From the NCBI RefSeq assembly GCF_003116015.1, contig NZ_LGQZ01000141.1:28359-92358 (forward strand): a stretch of 64,000 nucleotides of DNA. The letters run 5' to 3'. This DNA is from Azospirillum sp. TSO22-1. Lineage in GTDB: Bacteria; Pseudomonadota; Alphaproteobacteria; Azospirillales; Azospirillaceae. Positions 24,353 through 32,999 of the stretch are shown here, one piece after another. Position numbers and translations under genes: made by a program. Under the pieces are notes generated by a model. That model did not search any database and was not told the DNA's origin. It saw nothing but the letters and a program-made list of their open reading frames with translations. Position 1 is the first letter of the stretch, and each line of letters begins with the position of its first letter.

Positions 24353-26135
24353 GGGCGGCCTCCGGCAGGATCATCACGAAGGTCGCGCCGGCGTCCGGAT
24401 TGTTCTCGGCGCGCAGGCTGCCGCCGAAGTCGCGCACGATGCCGTAGGACAGCGACAACCCGAGGCCCAGGCCCTCGCCGACCTCCTTGGTGGTGAAGAA
24501 CGGGTCGAACAGGCGGGCCTGATGCTCCGCCGCGATGCCGGTTCCGATGTCGGAGATCCGCACCTCCCACACCCCGGGACCACGCACGGCCGATACGGTG
24601 ATGCGGCGGTCCTCCACACCGGACAGGGCGTCGGCGGCGTTGCGGATCAGGTTGACCAGCACCTGCTCCAGCCGGACCGCGTCGCCGCGCACCAGGGCGT
24701 CGTCGGGCACGGCGCGGGTCAGGTCGATGCCATCCTGGCGCAGCCGCTGGCCGAGCAGCAGCAGCGCGCGATCGAGGGCCTGCCCCACCGGCACCGCCTC
24801 CACCCGCGCCGGCCCCTTGCGGGCGAAGGTCTTGAGGTGGCCGGAGATCACCGCCATGCGCTCCGCCATGTCGGCGATCATGCCCAGGTTGCCGAGCACC
24901 GAGGGGGTGTCGCCGCGCTCCGCCAGCAGGCGGGTGGACGCGACGAAGGTGCGGATCGCCGCGAGCGGCTGGTTGAACTCATGCGCCAGCGCCGCCGACA
25001 TCTGTCCGAGCGCCGCCAGCTTGCCGGCCTGCACCAGTTCCTCCTGCGCGTCGCGGAGCACCTGGTTGGCGGCGGCCAGCTCGTGGGTGCGCTCCTCGAC
25101 GCGGCGCTCCAGAGTCTCGTGCGCCTCGCGTTGCAGGCGCAACGTCTCGGCGCGCTGGCGGGCGAGCAGCAGGCCGGCGGCGAGCAGCAGCACGAGCGCC
25201 GCCGCCAGCACCGCGCCGCTGCGCGCCTGGGCCAGCACGGGTTCGACGTCGGCGAGCAGGCGGATGGTGGCGTCGAAGTCGGGCAGGGCCAGTTCTTGCA
25301 TCAGGAAGGCGCGGCCCCGCTCATCCGACAGCGTCACCATGCCGTCCGGCCCGTCACCGAGGCCGAGCGGACGGAGGTCGGCGCCGGCATACTGCCGGGT
25401 GGCGGCGAGTTGGGCGCGCACCGGTTCGGCCAGCGGACGCAGGGGACGGTACTTCCACTCGGCGTGGCTGGCGAGGAAGACGACGCCGTTCCCGTCAGTG
25501 ACCATCACCCGTTCCCCGGCCGCCTGCCAGTCGCGCTGCAGCGGCTCCAGGTCGACCTTGACGACGGCGGTGCCGGCCACCCCCTCCGCTCCGAGCGCCG
25601 CACGCGACAGGAAGTAGCCGGGCAGGCCGGTGGTGGCGCCGATGCCGAAGTAGCGGCCGCTGCCGGTCGCCATCGTCTGCCGGAAATAGGGGCGGAAGTC
25701 GTAGCGGTTGCCGACGAGGCTCTGCACCGGGTCACGCCAGTTGCTGGCGGCCAGCGTCAGCCCGGTGCGGTCGGTGACGTACAACGATGCCGCTCCGGCG
25801 GCCTCGTTTGCGTCCTCCAGCAGGCGGTTGGTGGTGTGCCGACGGTCGGCGGAAGGATCCTCCAGCAACGCCAGCACGTCCTTGTCGTGCGCCAGCAGGA
25901 AAGGCAGGTAGTCGTATCGGCCGACGGCGGTGCGGATGCCGCTGGCGTACAGGCCCAGGCGCTGGTCGCCGACCCGGCGCAGTTCGGCCAGCCCGCTCGC
26001 CTCCACCCAGCGGTGCGTCTGCCAAGGGGCGAGCGTCAGCGCTGCGACGAACGCCACGGTCCACAGAGCCCGGCGACCGCCGGGGCGCGGGCGGGGCAGG
26101 GCGTCCGTCTGCTGGTCGGTGCGGGCAATGGACAT
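24345..26135 (-). CDS. DctB-like sensor histidine kinase
   Basis: A 596-residue membrane kinase. ATG 26135 was chosen because in-frame sequence upstream runs through the regulatory palindromes. There is one membrane segment near residues 24-38, a periplasmic double-PAS (DctB-type) sensor of about 260 residues containing GNRYDFRPYFRQTMATGSG and AGTAVVKVDLEP, and a second membrane segment at about 307-325. A coiled coil, the phospho-site His385 (AHEFNQPLAAI) and HATPase motifs (NLIRNAADAL, DIGTGIA, GLGLGLSL) follow. The sensor form binds small carboxylates in DctB. It partners the sigma-54 regulator encoded directly downstream. Confidence 0.93.
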
Positions 26136-26213
26136 GGCCTGTGCCGGGGATTGAGGCGGAAGCGCAGAGTGCTGGGACGGATCGCCCGTGGTCAAGGGGC
26201 GCCGGCAAGGCAC

Positions 26214-26296
26214 CGTTCCTCCGGCGGAGGAACGGATTTTCCGCGGTCGGCGGATTTCCGCCGATTTCACGCGGCGCCTCGGCGGATTTCCGCCGA
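26214..26296. promoter_or_regulatory. Three palindromes upstream of a sigma-54 promoter (enhancer sites)
   Basis: Two identical 18-bp palindromes TCGGCGGATTTCCGCCGA lie at 26247-26264 and 26279-26296, 32 bp apart, about three helical turns. They centre about 76 and 108 bp before the predicted transcription start. A different 21-bp perfect palindrome (arms CGTTCCTCC and GGAGGAACG) is at 26214-26234. The layout is that of NtrC-class activator sites; the DctD-like protein encoded next door is the obvious binder. Confidence 0.75.
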
Positions 26297-26336
26297 TTTG
26301 CCATCGCGAACATCAGCATCCCCAACGGTTGCGCCT

Positions 26337-26353
26337 CCGGCACGCTGCTTGCC
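26337..26353 (+). promoter_or_regulatory. Sigma-54 (-24/-12) promoter of the ABC importer operon
   Basis: CCGGCACGCTGCTTGCC matches the TGGCACG-N4-TTGC consensus except for C in place of the first T. The invariant GG (26339-26340) and GC (26351-26352) are 12 bp apart as required. It lies about 50 bp before the binding-protein start and directly downstream of the tandem palindromes. Confidence 0.85.
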
Positions 26354-26404
26354 ATAGGGGCCGGCAAACCGCGGCTCCACCGCGGAAGAACCCGAGGAGG
26401 ATGC

Positions 26405-27379
26405 ATGTCCAAGAAGTTCCTGTTTGCCGCGATGGCGGTGCTCGCCGCCTTCGTGACCCAGACCGCGCACGCCGACGACGTGGTGCGGCTCGGCAACCTC
26501 AAGTTCGCCCATTATGGCGCCGTCTCCTATATGAAGGAGATCGGGCCGAAGTACGGCCTGAAGATCGAAGAACGGGTGTTTCCCAAGGGCATCGACATCC
26601 TGCCGGCCATCGTCGCCGGAGAGATCGACGCCGCCGCGAGCGCCGTAGAGGCCGCCATCGCCGGCCGCGCGTCGGGCGTGCCGATCTACGCGGTGGCCGG
26701 TTTCGCCAAGGGCGGCGTGCGCATCGTCGCCAAGCCCGACGCCGGGGTGAAGGCCATCGCCGACCTCAAGGGCAAGAAGGTGGGCGTGGCGCGCGGCGGG
26801 ACGCAGGAACTGGTGCTGCTGGCCGAACTTGCCAAGCACGGCCTGTCCTGGTCGGATCGCGGCGGCAAGGACGTGCAGATCCTGTACATGGGCTATGCCG
26901 ACCTCAACCAGGCGCTGGCCGCCGGCAGCATCGACGCCATGTCGCAGTCGGAGCCGCAGTCGAGCCAGGCCATCAACAAGGGCTTCGGCGTCGAGGTCAT
27001 CAAGCCCTACGACACCGATCTGGGCGAACCGGTGCGCTCGCTGGTCGTCACCGAGGACTTCTACACGAAGAAGCCGGAGGTGGCCCAGCGCTTCATCCGC
27101 TGCTTCGTCGAGGCCACCGCCATCTTCCTGTCCAAGCCGGAACTGGCCGAGAAGTACGTGCGGGAAAACGTCTTCAAGGGCCAGATCACCAGCCAGGACT
27201 ACCAGGACGCCATCGGCAACTCGCCGTTCAGCACCGACATCACGGTCGAGCACGTGCAGACCAGCACCGACATGATGCAGAAATACGGCGTCGGCCGCAT
27301 GGCCAATCCGCCGAAGGCCGCCGACTGGGTCAAGCCCGACCTGCTGGCCAAGGCCAAGACCGCCGTCCAGGTGAACTGA
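26405..27379 (+). CDS. ABC importer substrate-binding protein (NMT1/SsuA-like)
   Basis: A 324-residue exported protein with AGGAGG 4 nt before its ATG and a signal peptide ending AHAD. Binding-fold landmarks: VRLGNLKFAHYGAVSYMKEIGPKYGL, IDILPAIVAGEIDAAASAVEA, DLKGKKVGVARGGTQE and AAGSIDAMSQSEP. It is the first gene of a binding protein-permease-ATPase operon under a sigma-54 promoter. The family imports nitrate, sulfonates, pyrimidine precursors or aromatic acids. Control by a DctB-like carboxylate sensor hints at an organic acid ligand, but this is inference. Confidence 0.9.
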   Translation: MSKKFLFAAMAVLAAFVTQTAHADDVVRLGNLKFAHYGAVSYMKEIGPKYGLKIEERVFPKGIDILPAIVAGEIDAAASAVEAAIAGRASGVPIYAVAGFAKGGVRIVAKPDAGVKAIADLKGKKVGVARGGTQELVLLAELAKHGLSWSDRGGKDVQILYMGYADLNQALAAGSIDAMSQSEPQSSQAINKGFGVEVIKPYDTDLGEPVRSLVVTEDFYTKKPEVAQRFIRCFVEATAIFLSKPELAEKYVRENVFKGQITSQDYQDAIGNSPFSTDITVEHVQTSTDMMQKYGVGRMANPPKAADWVKPDLLAKAKTAVQVN

Positions 27380-27398
27380 GGACAGGGGAGAGCACGCC

Positions 27399-28229
27399 AT
27401 GTCCCGTCCCTCCCGCATCACGCCGGCCGCGCTGGCGCGCGGCGCTCTGGTGCCGCTGGTCGTCGTCGCCGTCTGGCAGGCGCTGTCCTCGTCCGGCATG
27501 GTCAACCCCACGGTGCTGCCGTCGCCGGGCGCGGTGCTGGTGCGCTGGTGGCACTATCTGCTGCCGGCCGACCCGTACGATCCGGCACAGTCCGGCTGGC
27601 TCGCCTGGGCGCTGTCGGGCGAGATGCTGACCGACGCCTACTCCAGCCTGTACCGCGTCGTGCTCGGCTTCGTGGTGGGGGCGGGGCTGGCGCTGCCGCT
27701 CGGCCTGCTGATGGGCACCAGCGAGCGCGTCTACGGCCTGATGGACCCGCTGGTCCAGGTGCTGCGCCCGATCCCGCCGATCGCCTACATCCCGCTGGCG
27801 ATCCTGTGGTTCGGCCTGGGCAACCCGCCGGCGGTGTTCCTGATCGCCATCGGCGCCTTCTTCCCGGTGCTGATGAACACCATCGCCGGGGTGCGCCACG
27901 TCGACGGCATCTATCTCCGCGCCGCGCGCAACCTGGGGGCCGGCAAGCTGACCATGTTCGTGCGTGTCATCCTGCCGGCGGCGACGCCGTACATCCTGGC
28001 CGGAGCGCGCATCGGCATCGGCACCGCGTTCATCGTGGTGATCGTGTCGGAGATGATCGCGGTCAACGCCGGCCTCGGCTTCCGCATCCTGGAGGCGCGC
28101 GAGTTCATGTGGTCGGACAAGATCATCGCCGGGATGTTCACCATCGGCTTCCTCGGCCTGGGCATCGACATCGCGATGAACCGGCTGAACACCCATCTGC
28201 TGCGGTGGCACCGCGGCCTCGACAGCTGA
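27399..28229 (+). CDS. ABC importer permease (SsuC/TauC-like)
   Basis: A 276-residue inner-membrane protein with about six hydrophobic segments and the EAA loop GIYLRAARNLGAGKLTMFVRVILPAATPYILAG, of which NLGAGKL contacts the ATPase. It starts 19 nt after the binding-protein stop and is followed 14 nt later by the ATPase gene, all in one operon. Confidence 0.92.
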   Translation: MSRPSRITPAALARGALVPLVVVAVWQALSSSGMVNPTVLPSPGAVLVRWWHYLLPADPYDPAQSGWLAWALSGEMLTDAYSSLYRVVLGFVVGAGLALPLGLLMGTSERVYGLMDPLVQVLRPIPPIAYIPLAILWFGLGNPPAVFLIAIGAFFPVLMNTIAGVRHVDGIYLRAARNLGAGKLTMFVRVILPAATPYILAGARIGIGTAFIVVIVSEMIAVNAGLGFRILEAREFMWSDKIIAGMFTIGFLGLGIDIAMNRLNTHLLRWHRGLDS

Positions 28230-28243
28230 GCGGAGGCGTCCCC

Positions 28244-29083
28244 ATGATCACCGCACTCAAATCCGTCCCCGCCTCCGTTCCCGAGACCGCCCCCGTGCAG
28301 ATCGAGGTGCGCGGGGTGGACAAGGTGTTCGCCACCGGCGGCCACGAGGTCGTCGCGCTGAAGGGCATCGACCTGGAGGTCCGCCACGGCGAGTTCATCT
28401 GCCTGCTCGGCCCCTCGGGCTGTGGCAAGTCGACGCTGCTCAACGCCGTCGCCGGCTTCCAGCCGCCGTCAAGGGGCGTGGTGCTGGTGGACGGCCAGCC
28501 GATCACCGCGCCCGGCCCCGACCGCGGCATGGTGTTCCAGGAATACGCACTGTTCCCCTGGATGACGGTCGCCGAGAACATCGCCTTCGGCCTGCAGATC
28601 AAGCGCATGGGCAAGGCGGAGATCGCCGAGCGGGTGGAGGTGCTGCTGCACAAGCTGCATCTGCAGGACTTCCGCAACCGTTTCCCGAAAGACCTCTCCG
28701 GCGGCATGCGCCAGCGCGTCGCCATCGCCCGCGTGCTGGCGCTGGACAGCCCGATCCTGCTGATGGACGAGCCGTTCGGCGCGCTCGACGCGCTGACCCG
28801 CCGCACCCTCCAGGACGAGCTGCTGCGCATCTGGGAGGAGGTCGGCAAGACGGTGCTGTTCGTCACGCACTCGATCGAGGAGTCGATCTATCTGGCCGAC
28901 CGCATCGTGGTGATGACCTACCGGCCGGGCACCATCAAGCAGGAGGTCCGGGTGGAGATGCCGCGCCCGCGCGACGGCGCGTCGGCGGAGTTCAACCGCC
29001 TGAAGCGCGACCTCGCCCAGATGGTGATGGAGGAGCAGCAACGCTTCAACGCCGACGAGATCCACTCGGTGACGGCGGACTGA
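28244..29083 (+). CDS. ABC importer ATP-binding protein (SsuB/TauB-like)
   Basis: A 279-residue ATPase with GGAGG before ATG 28244. Motifs are complete: Walker A GPSGCGKST, Q-loop GMVFQEYALFPWMT, signature LSGGMRQR, Walker B PILLMDEPFGALD and H-loop VTHSIEES. The last 30 residues form a charged tail. It completes the sigma-54-controlled importer and is followed by a hairpin terminator. Confidence 0.94.
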   Translation: MITALKSVPASVPETAPVQIEVRGVDKVFATGGHEVVALKGIDLEVRHGEFICLLGPSGCGKSTLLNAVAGFQPPSRGVVLVDGQPITAPGPDRGMVFQEYALFPWMTVAENIAFGLQIKRMGKAEIAERVEVLLHKLHLQDFRNRFPKDLSGGMRQRVAIARVLALDSPILLMDEPFGALDALTRRTLQDELLRIWEEVGKTVLFVTHSIEESIYLADRIVVMTYRPGTIKQEVRVEMPRPRDGASAEFNRLKRDLAQMVMEEQQRFNADEIHSVTAD

Positions 29084-29087
29084 CGCG

Positions 29088-29121
29088 AAAGCCCCTCTCC
29101 CGTCGAGGGAAAGGGGCTTTC
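29088..29121. terminator. Bidirectional hairpin terminator between convergent operons
   Basis: GAAAGCCCCTCTCCC pairs with GGGAAAGGGGCTTTC with one internal mismatch around a short loop. It lies 4 nt after the importer ATPase stop and 8 nt before the end of the convergent FbpC-like gene. A-rich and T-rich flanks let it work both ways. It resembles the terminator at 8.8 kb, in which the same AAGCCCCTCTCCC arm appears. Confidence 0.85.
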
Positions 29122-29128
29122 CGCATGA

Positions 29129-30179
<1,051 letters not shown>

Positions 30180-30187
<8 letters not shown>

Positions 30188-31847
30188 GGTGATGCTTCCT
30201 GAAAGAGGTCATCAGCAGCAGACCGAGACCGATCAGCGCGATGTTGACGGTGGAGAGCGCGGTCACGGTGTCCACGGCACCCGTGCCCCACAACGAGACC
30301 AGCAGCGAGCCGATGACCTCCGTGCCGGGGCTGAGCAGGTAGACGGCGGTCGAGTACTCGCGCATGTAGGTGACGAAGATCAGCAGCCAGCTGCCGATCA
30401 GGCCGACCTTGATCAGCGGCAGCGTCAGATCGCGGCTGACCCGCCACGGGCTGGCGCCGACGACGCGCCCCGCCTCCTCCAGCTCCGGCCCGACCTGGAG
30501 CAGCGCGCCGCTCACCAGCCGCATGCCGTAGGCCAGCCAGACCAGCGTGTAGGCGGCCCAGATGCTCAGCAGCGTCTGGCGCAGCGGGGCCAGCGGGGCC
30601 ACGAACAGGAACACCCAGAAGATGGCGAGGCCGGCGATCAGCCCCGGCATGGCGCGCGGCAGCAGGACCAGATAGTCCATCACCCGCGTCCAGCCCGAGT
30701 TCCAGCGGTGCGCGGCGAGGTTGACCAGCGTGTACACCGCCACCGACGCCGCCCCGCCGACCGCCGCCATCAGCACCGTGTTGACGATGCCGCGCACGAG
30801 GTTCGGGTAGTTCAGCAGCTCCTTGAAGTGGTGCAGGGTGAAGGACCCGGCCAGCGACACGCCCTCGCCCCAGCTGGTCACGAAGGACCGCAGCACGAGA
30901 CCCGACACCGGCAGGACCACCGTCACCAGCAGCCACAGCCCGATCAGCGTCACCGCCGGCCAGCGCCACGCGCCGATGGACACCGGCCGCACCGCGCTCG
31001 CCTTGCCCTTCACCGCGACGTAGCGGTTGGCGGTCTTCAGCAGGGTGCGTTGCAGCCAGACCAGCGGCAGGGCGATGCAGACGATGGCGACCACCACCAC
31101 GGCCATCAGCTGGTAGGACGGCGTGCCGAGCTTGACGGTCAGCTTGTAGAGATAGGTGGCGAGCACCAGGATGCCCTCCGGGTCGCCGAGCACCAGCGGC
31201 AGGCCGAACAGCTCGAAGCCCAGGAAGAACACCAGCACCGCGGAATAGAGGATGCTGGGCATGATCATGGGGAGGCTGACGGTCAGCGCCACGCGCAGCG
31301 GCCCGGCGCCGGTGGAGCGCGCCGCCTCCTCGACGTCGGAGCCCAGGCTGCGCAGCCCGGACGAGGCGTAGAGGAAGACGTGCGGCACGTGCGTCAGCCC
31401 GGCGATCACCATCAGCGACGGCTTGGAGTAGAGGTACCACGGCACCTCGCCCAGCCAGCCCTTCACCCACAGGCTGACCAGCCCGACCGGCCCGAAGGTG
31501 ACGACGAAGCCGAAGGCCAGCACCACCGACGAGATGAACATCGGCACCAGGATCAGCGGCTCGATCCAGCGGCGGCCGGGCAGGTCGGTGCGGACCAGCA
31601 GGAAGGCCAGGATCGCCCCCAGCGGCACCGCGATCAGCGTCATGCCGAAGGCGATCATGGCGGAGTTGCCGAGCGCCTCGAAGAAGTCCTCGTCGTCGAG
31701 CACGAACTCGTACGCCGACAGGCTGAAGGTGGTCTGCGGCTGGAAGAACGGTCCGTCGAGGAAGCTCTGGTAGGCCACGAGGCCAACCGGAGCCAGCACG
31801 GCCAGCGCCATGGCGACGATGACCGCGATGCGCAGGGGGCGGTTCAT
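30180..31847 (-). CDS. ABC importer permease, fused two-domain type (FbpB-like)
   Basis: A 555-residue inner-membrane protein made of two permease halves in one chain, about 12 membrane segments. Each half has an EAA loop: EEAARSTGAGPLRVALTVSLPM in the first and EEAGRVVGASPWRVSRDLTLPL in the second. Such fused permeases are typical of the ferric/phosphonate-type family. It starts 4 nt after the binding-protein stop. Confidence 0.92.
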
Positions 31848-31851
31848 GGGG

Positions 31852-32907
31852 TCACTTCCCCTGCATGGCGCGCTGGAAGTCCTTCAGGAACTTCAGGCGC
31901 TTGGTCTGGTCCATGTAGGCCAGCAGCTCGGGGCCGATGGCGATCGGCCTGGCCGAGGCCGGCACCAGCTCGGCGTCCGCCGCCATGTCGGTGCGCACCG
32001 GGCCGATGGAGCGGTTGGCGAGGTGCTTCTGCCCCTCGGCCGAGAGCATGTAGTCGAGGAACAGCTTCGACGCGTTCGGATGCTTCGCGGCCTTCGGGAT
32101 GAAGGCGATGCGCGACATCACCACCGTGTAGTCGCTGGGCGCCACCAGACCCATGGAGGGATCGCGCTTCTGCCGCTCGCGCACGTAGGAGCCGATCATG
32201 TTGTAGCCGATGGCGTGCTCGCCCGACGCGATGCGCTCCAGCATGGTGCCCGACGAGGTGTAGAGCTTGGTGCCGCTCTTCCCCAGCGCCTTGATCAGGT
32301 CCATGGTGCCCTTGTCGGCCTGCATGTCCTGGGTAATGTAGAGAAAGCCGACGCCACTGCGCTCCGGGTCGTAGGTGGCGACCTTGGCCTTGTAGGCGTC
32401 GGTCTTCTCCGCCAGCAGCTTCGCGAGGTCGGCGTGCGTCTTCGGCACCTCGGCCTCGGGCACAATGCGCTTGTTGTAGGCGAAGACGATGGGCTCGGCG
32501 GTGATGCCGTAGGCCTGGTCCTTCCAGTTCGCCCAGGCGGGGATGTTGGCGCGCTCGGGCGAGGCGTAGGGCTGTGCGTAGCCGTCGTTGACCAGCTTCA
32601 TCTGCAGGTCCATGGCCGAGCTGAACATCAGGTCGGTGGACCCGCCGCCGGCCGCCGCCTCGGAGATGAAGCGGTTGTACAGCTCGGTGGTGGAGAGGTC
32701 GTTGTAGTCGACCTTGACCTTGGGGTAGCGCGCCTCGAAGCCGCGAACCAGCTCCAGCGCCTCGCTGGCGTCGAGCGCGGCGTAGATGGTGACCGAGCCT
32801 TCCCGCTCGGCCGCCGAGACGATGGAGGCGTCGGTGCCCTGCGCCCACACGGGCGCGGCGCCCAGCAGCAGGGTGGCGGCAAGGACGGATGACAGATGGC
32901 GCTTCAC
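31852..32907 (-). CDS. ABC importer substrate-binding protein (FbpA/AfuA-like)
   Basis: A 351-residue exported protein with a signal peptide ending VWAQ. The binding fold shows SVTIYAALDASEALELVRGFEARYPKVKVDYND, LMFSSAMDLQMKLVNDGYAQPY and AIGYNMIGSYVRERQ. It lacks the Tyr-Tyr iron pair of classical FbpA, so it may bind a sugar phosphate, phosphonate or chelate instead. It is a clear paralogue of the C-terminal domain of the histidine kinase encoded upstream, sharing for example DLQ-KLVNDGYAQ and EPAEVP-like phrases in the same order. It lies 92 bp downstream of that kinase gene, behind a direct-repeat site. Confidence 0.9.
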   Translation of the reverse strand: MKRHLSSVLAATLLLGAAPVWAQGTDASIVSAAEREGSVTIYAALDASEALELVRGFEARYPKVKVDYNDLSTTELYNRFISEAAAGGGSTDLMFSSAMDLQMKLVNDGYAQPYASPERANIPAWANWKDQAYGITAEPIVFAYNKRIVPEAEVPKTHADLAKLLAEKTDAYKAKVATYDPERSGVGFLYITQDMQADKGTMDLIKALGKSGTKLYTSSGTMLERIASGEHAIGYNMIGSYVRERQKRDPSMGLVAPSDYTVVMSRIAFIPKAAKHPNASKLFLDYMLSAEGQKHLANRSIGPVRTDMAADAELVPASARPIAIGPELLAYMDQTKRLKFLKDFQRAMQGK

Positions 32908-32956
32908 GGTGGCGTCTCCTCAACGGATTGTTCGTTGGGGCCACAATGCCGGATGG

Positions 32957-32975
32957 ACCTGTCATGAAGCTGTCG
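32957..32975. promoter_or_regulatory. Direct-repeat regulator site upstream of the importer operon
   Basis: ACCTGTCATGAAGCTGTCG holds two CTGTC half-sites (32959-32963 and 32970-32974) 11 bp apart, the phasing used by OmpR-type regulators. The 19-bp layout matches the site at 36224-36242. It is 50-68 bp before the binding-protein start. A further inverted CTGTCG (read on the minus strand) lies at 32991-32996. Confidence 0.65.
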
Positions 32976-32999
32976 GTGGGGCGGACAATTCGACAGGCC

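Noticed and set aside
31852..32907. Naming the importer as a ferric iron transporter
   Set aside because: The receptor lacks the Tyr-Tyr iron ligand pair of FbpA, so iron specificity is not supported.
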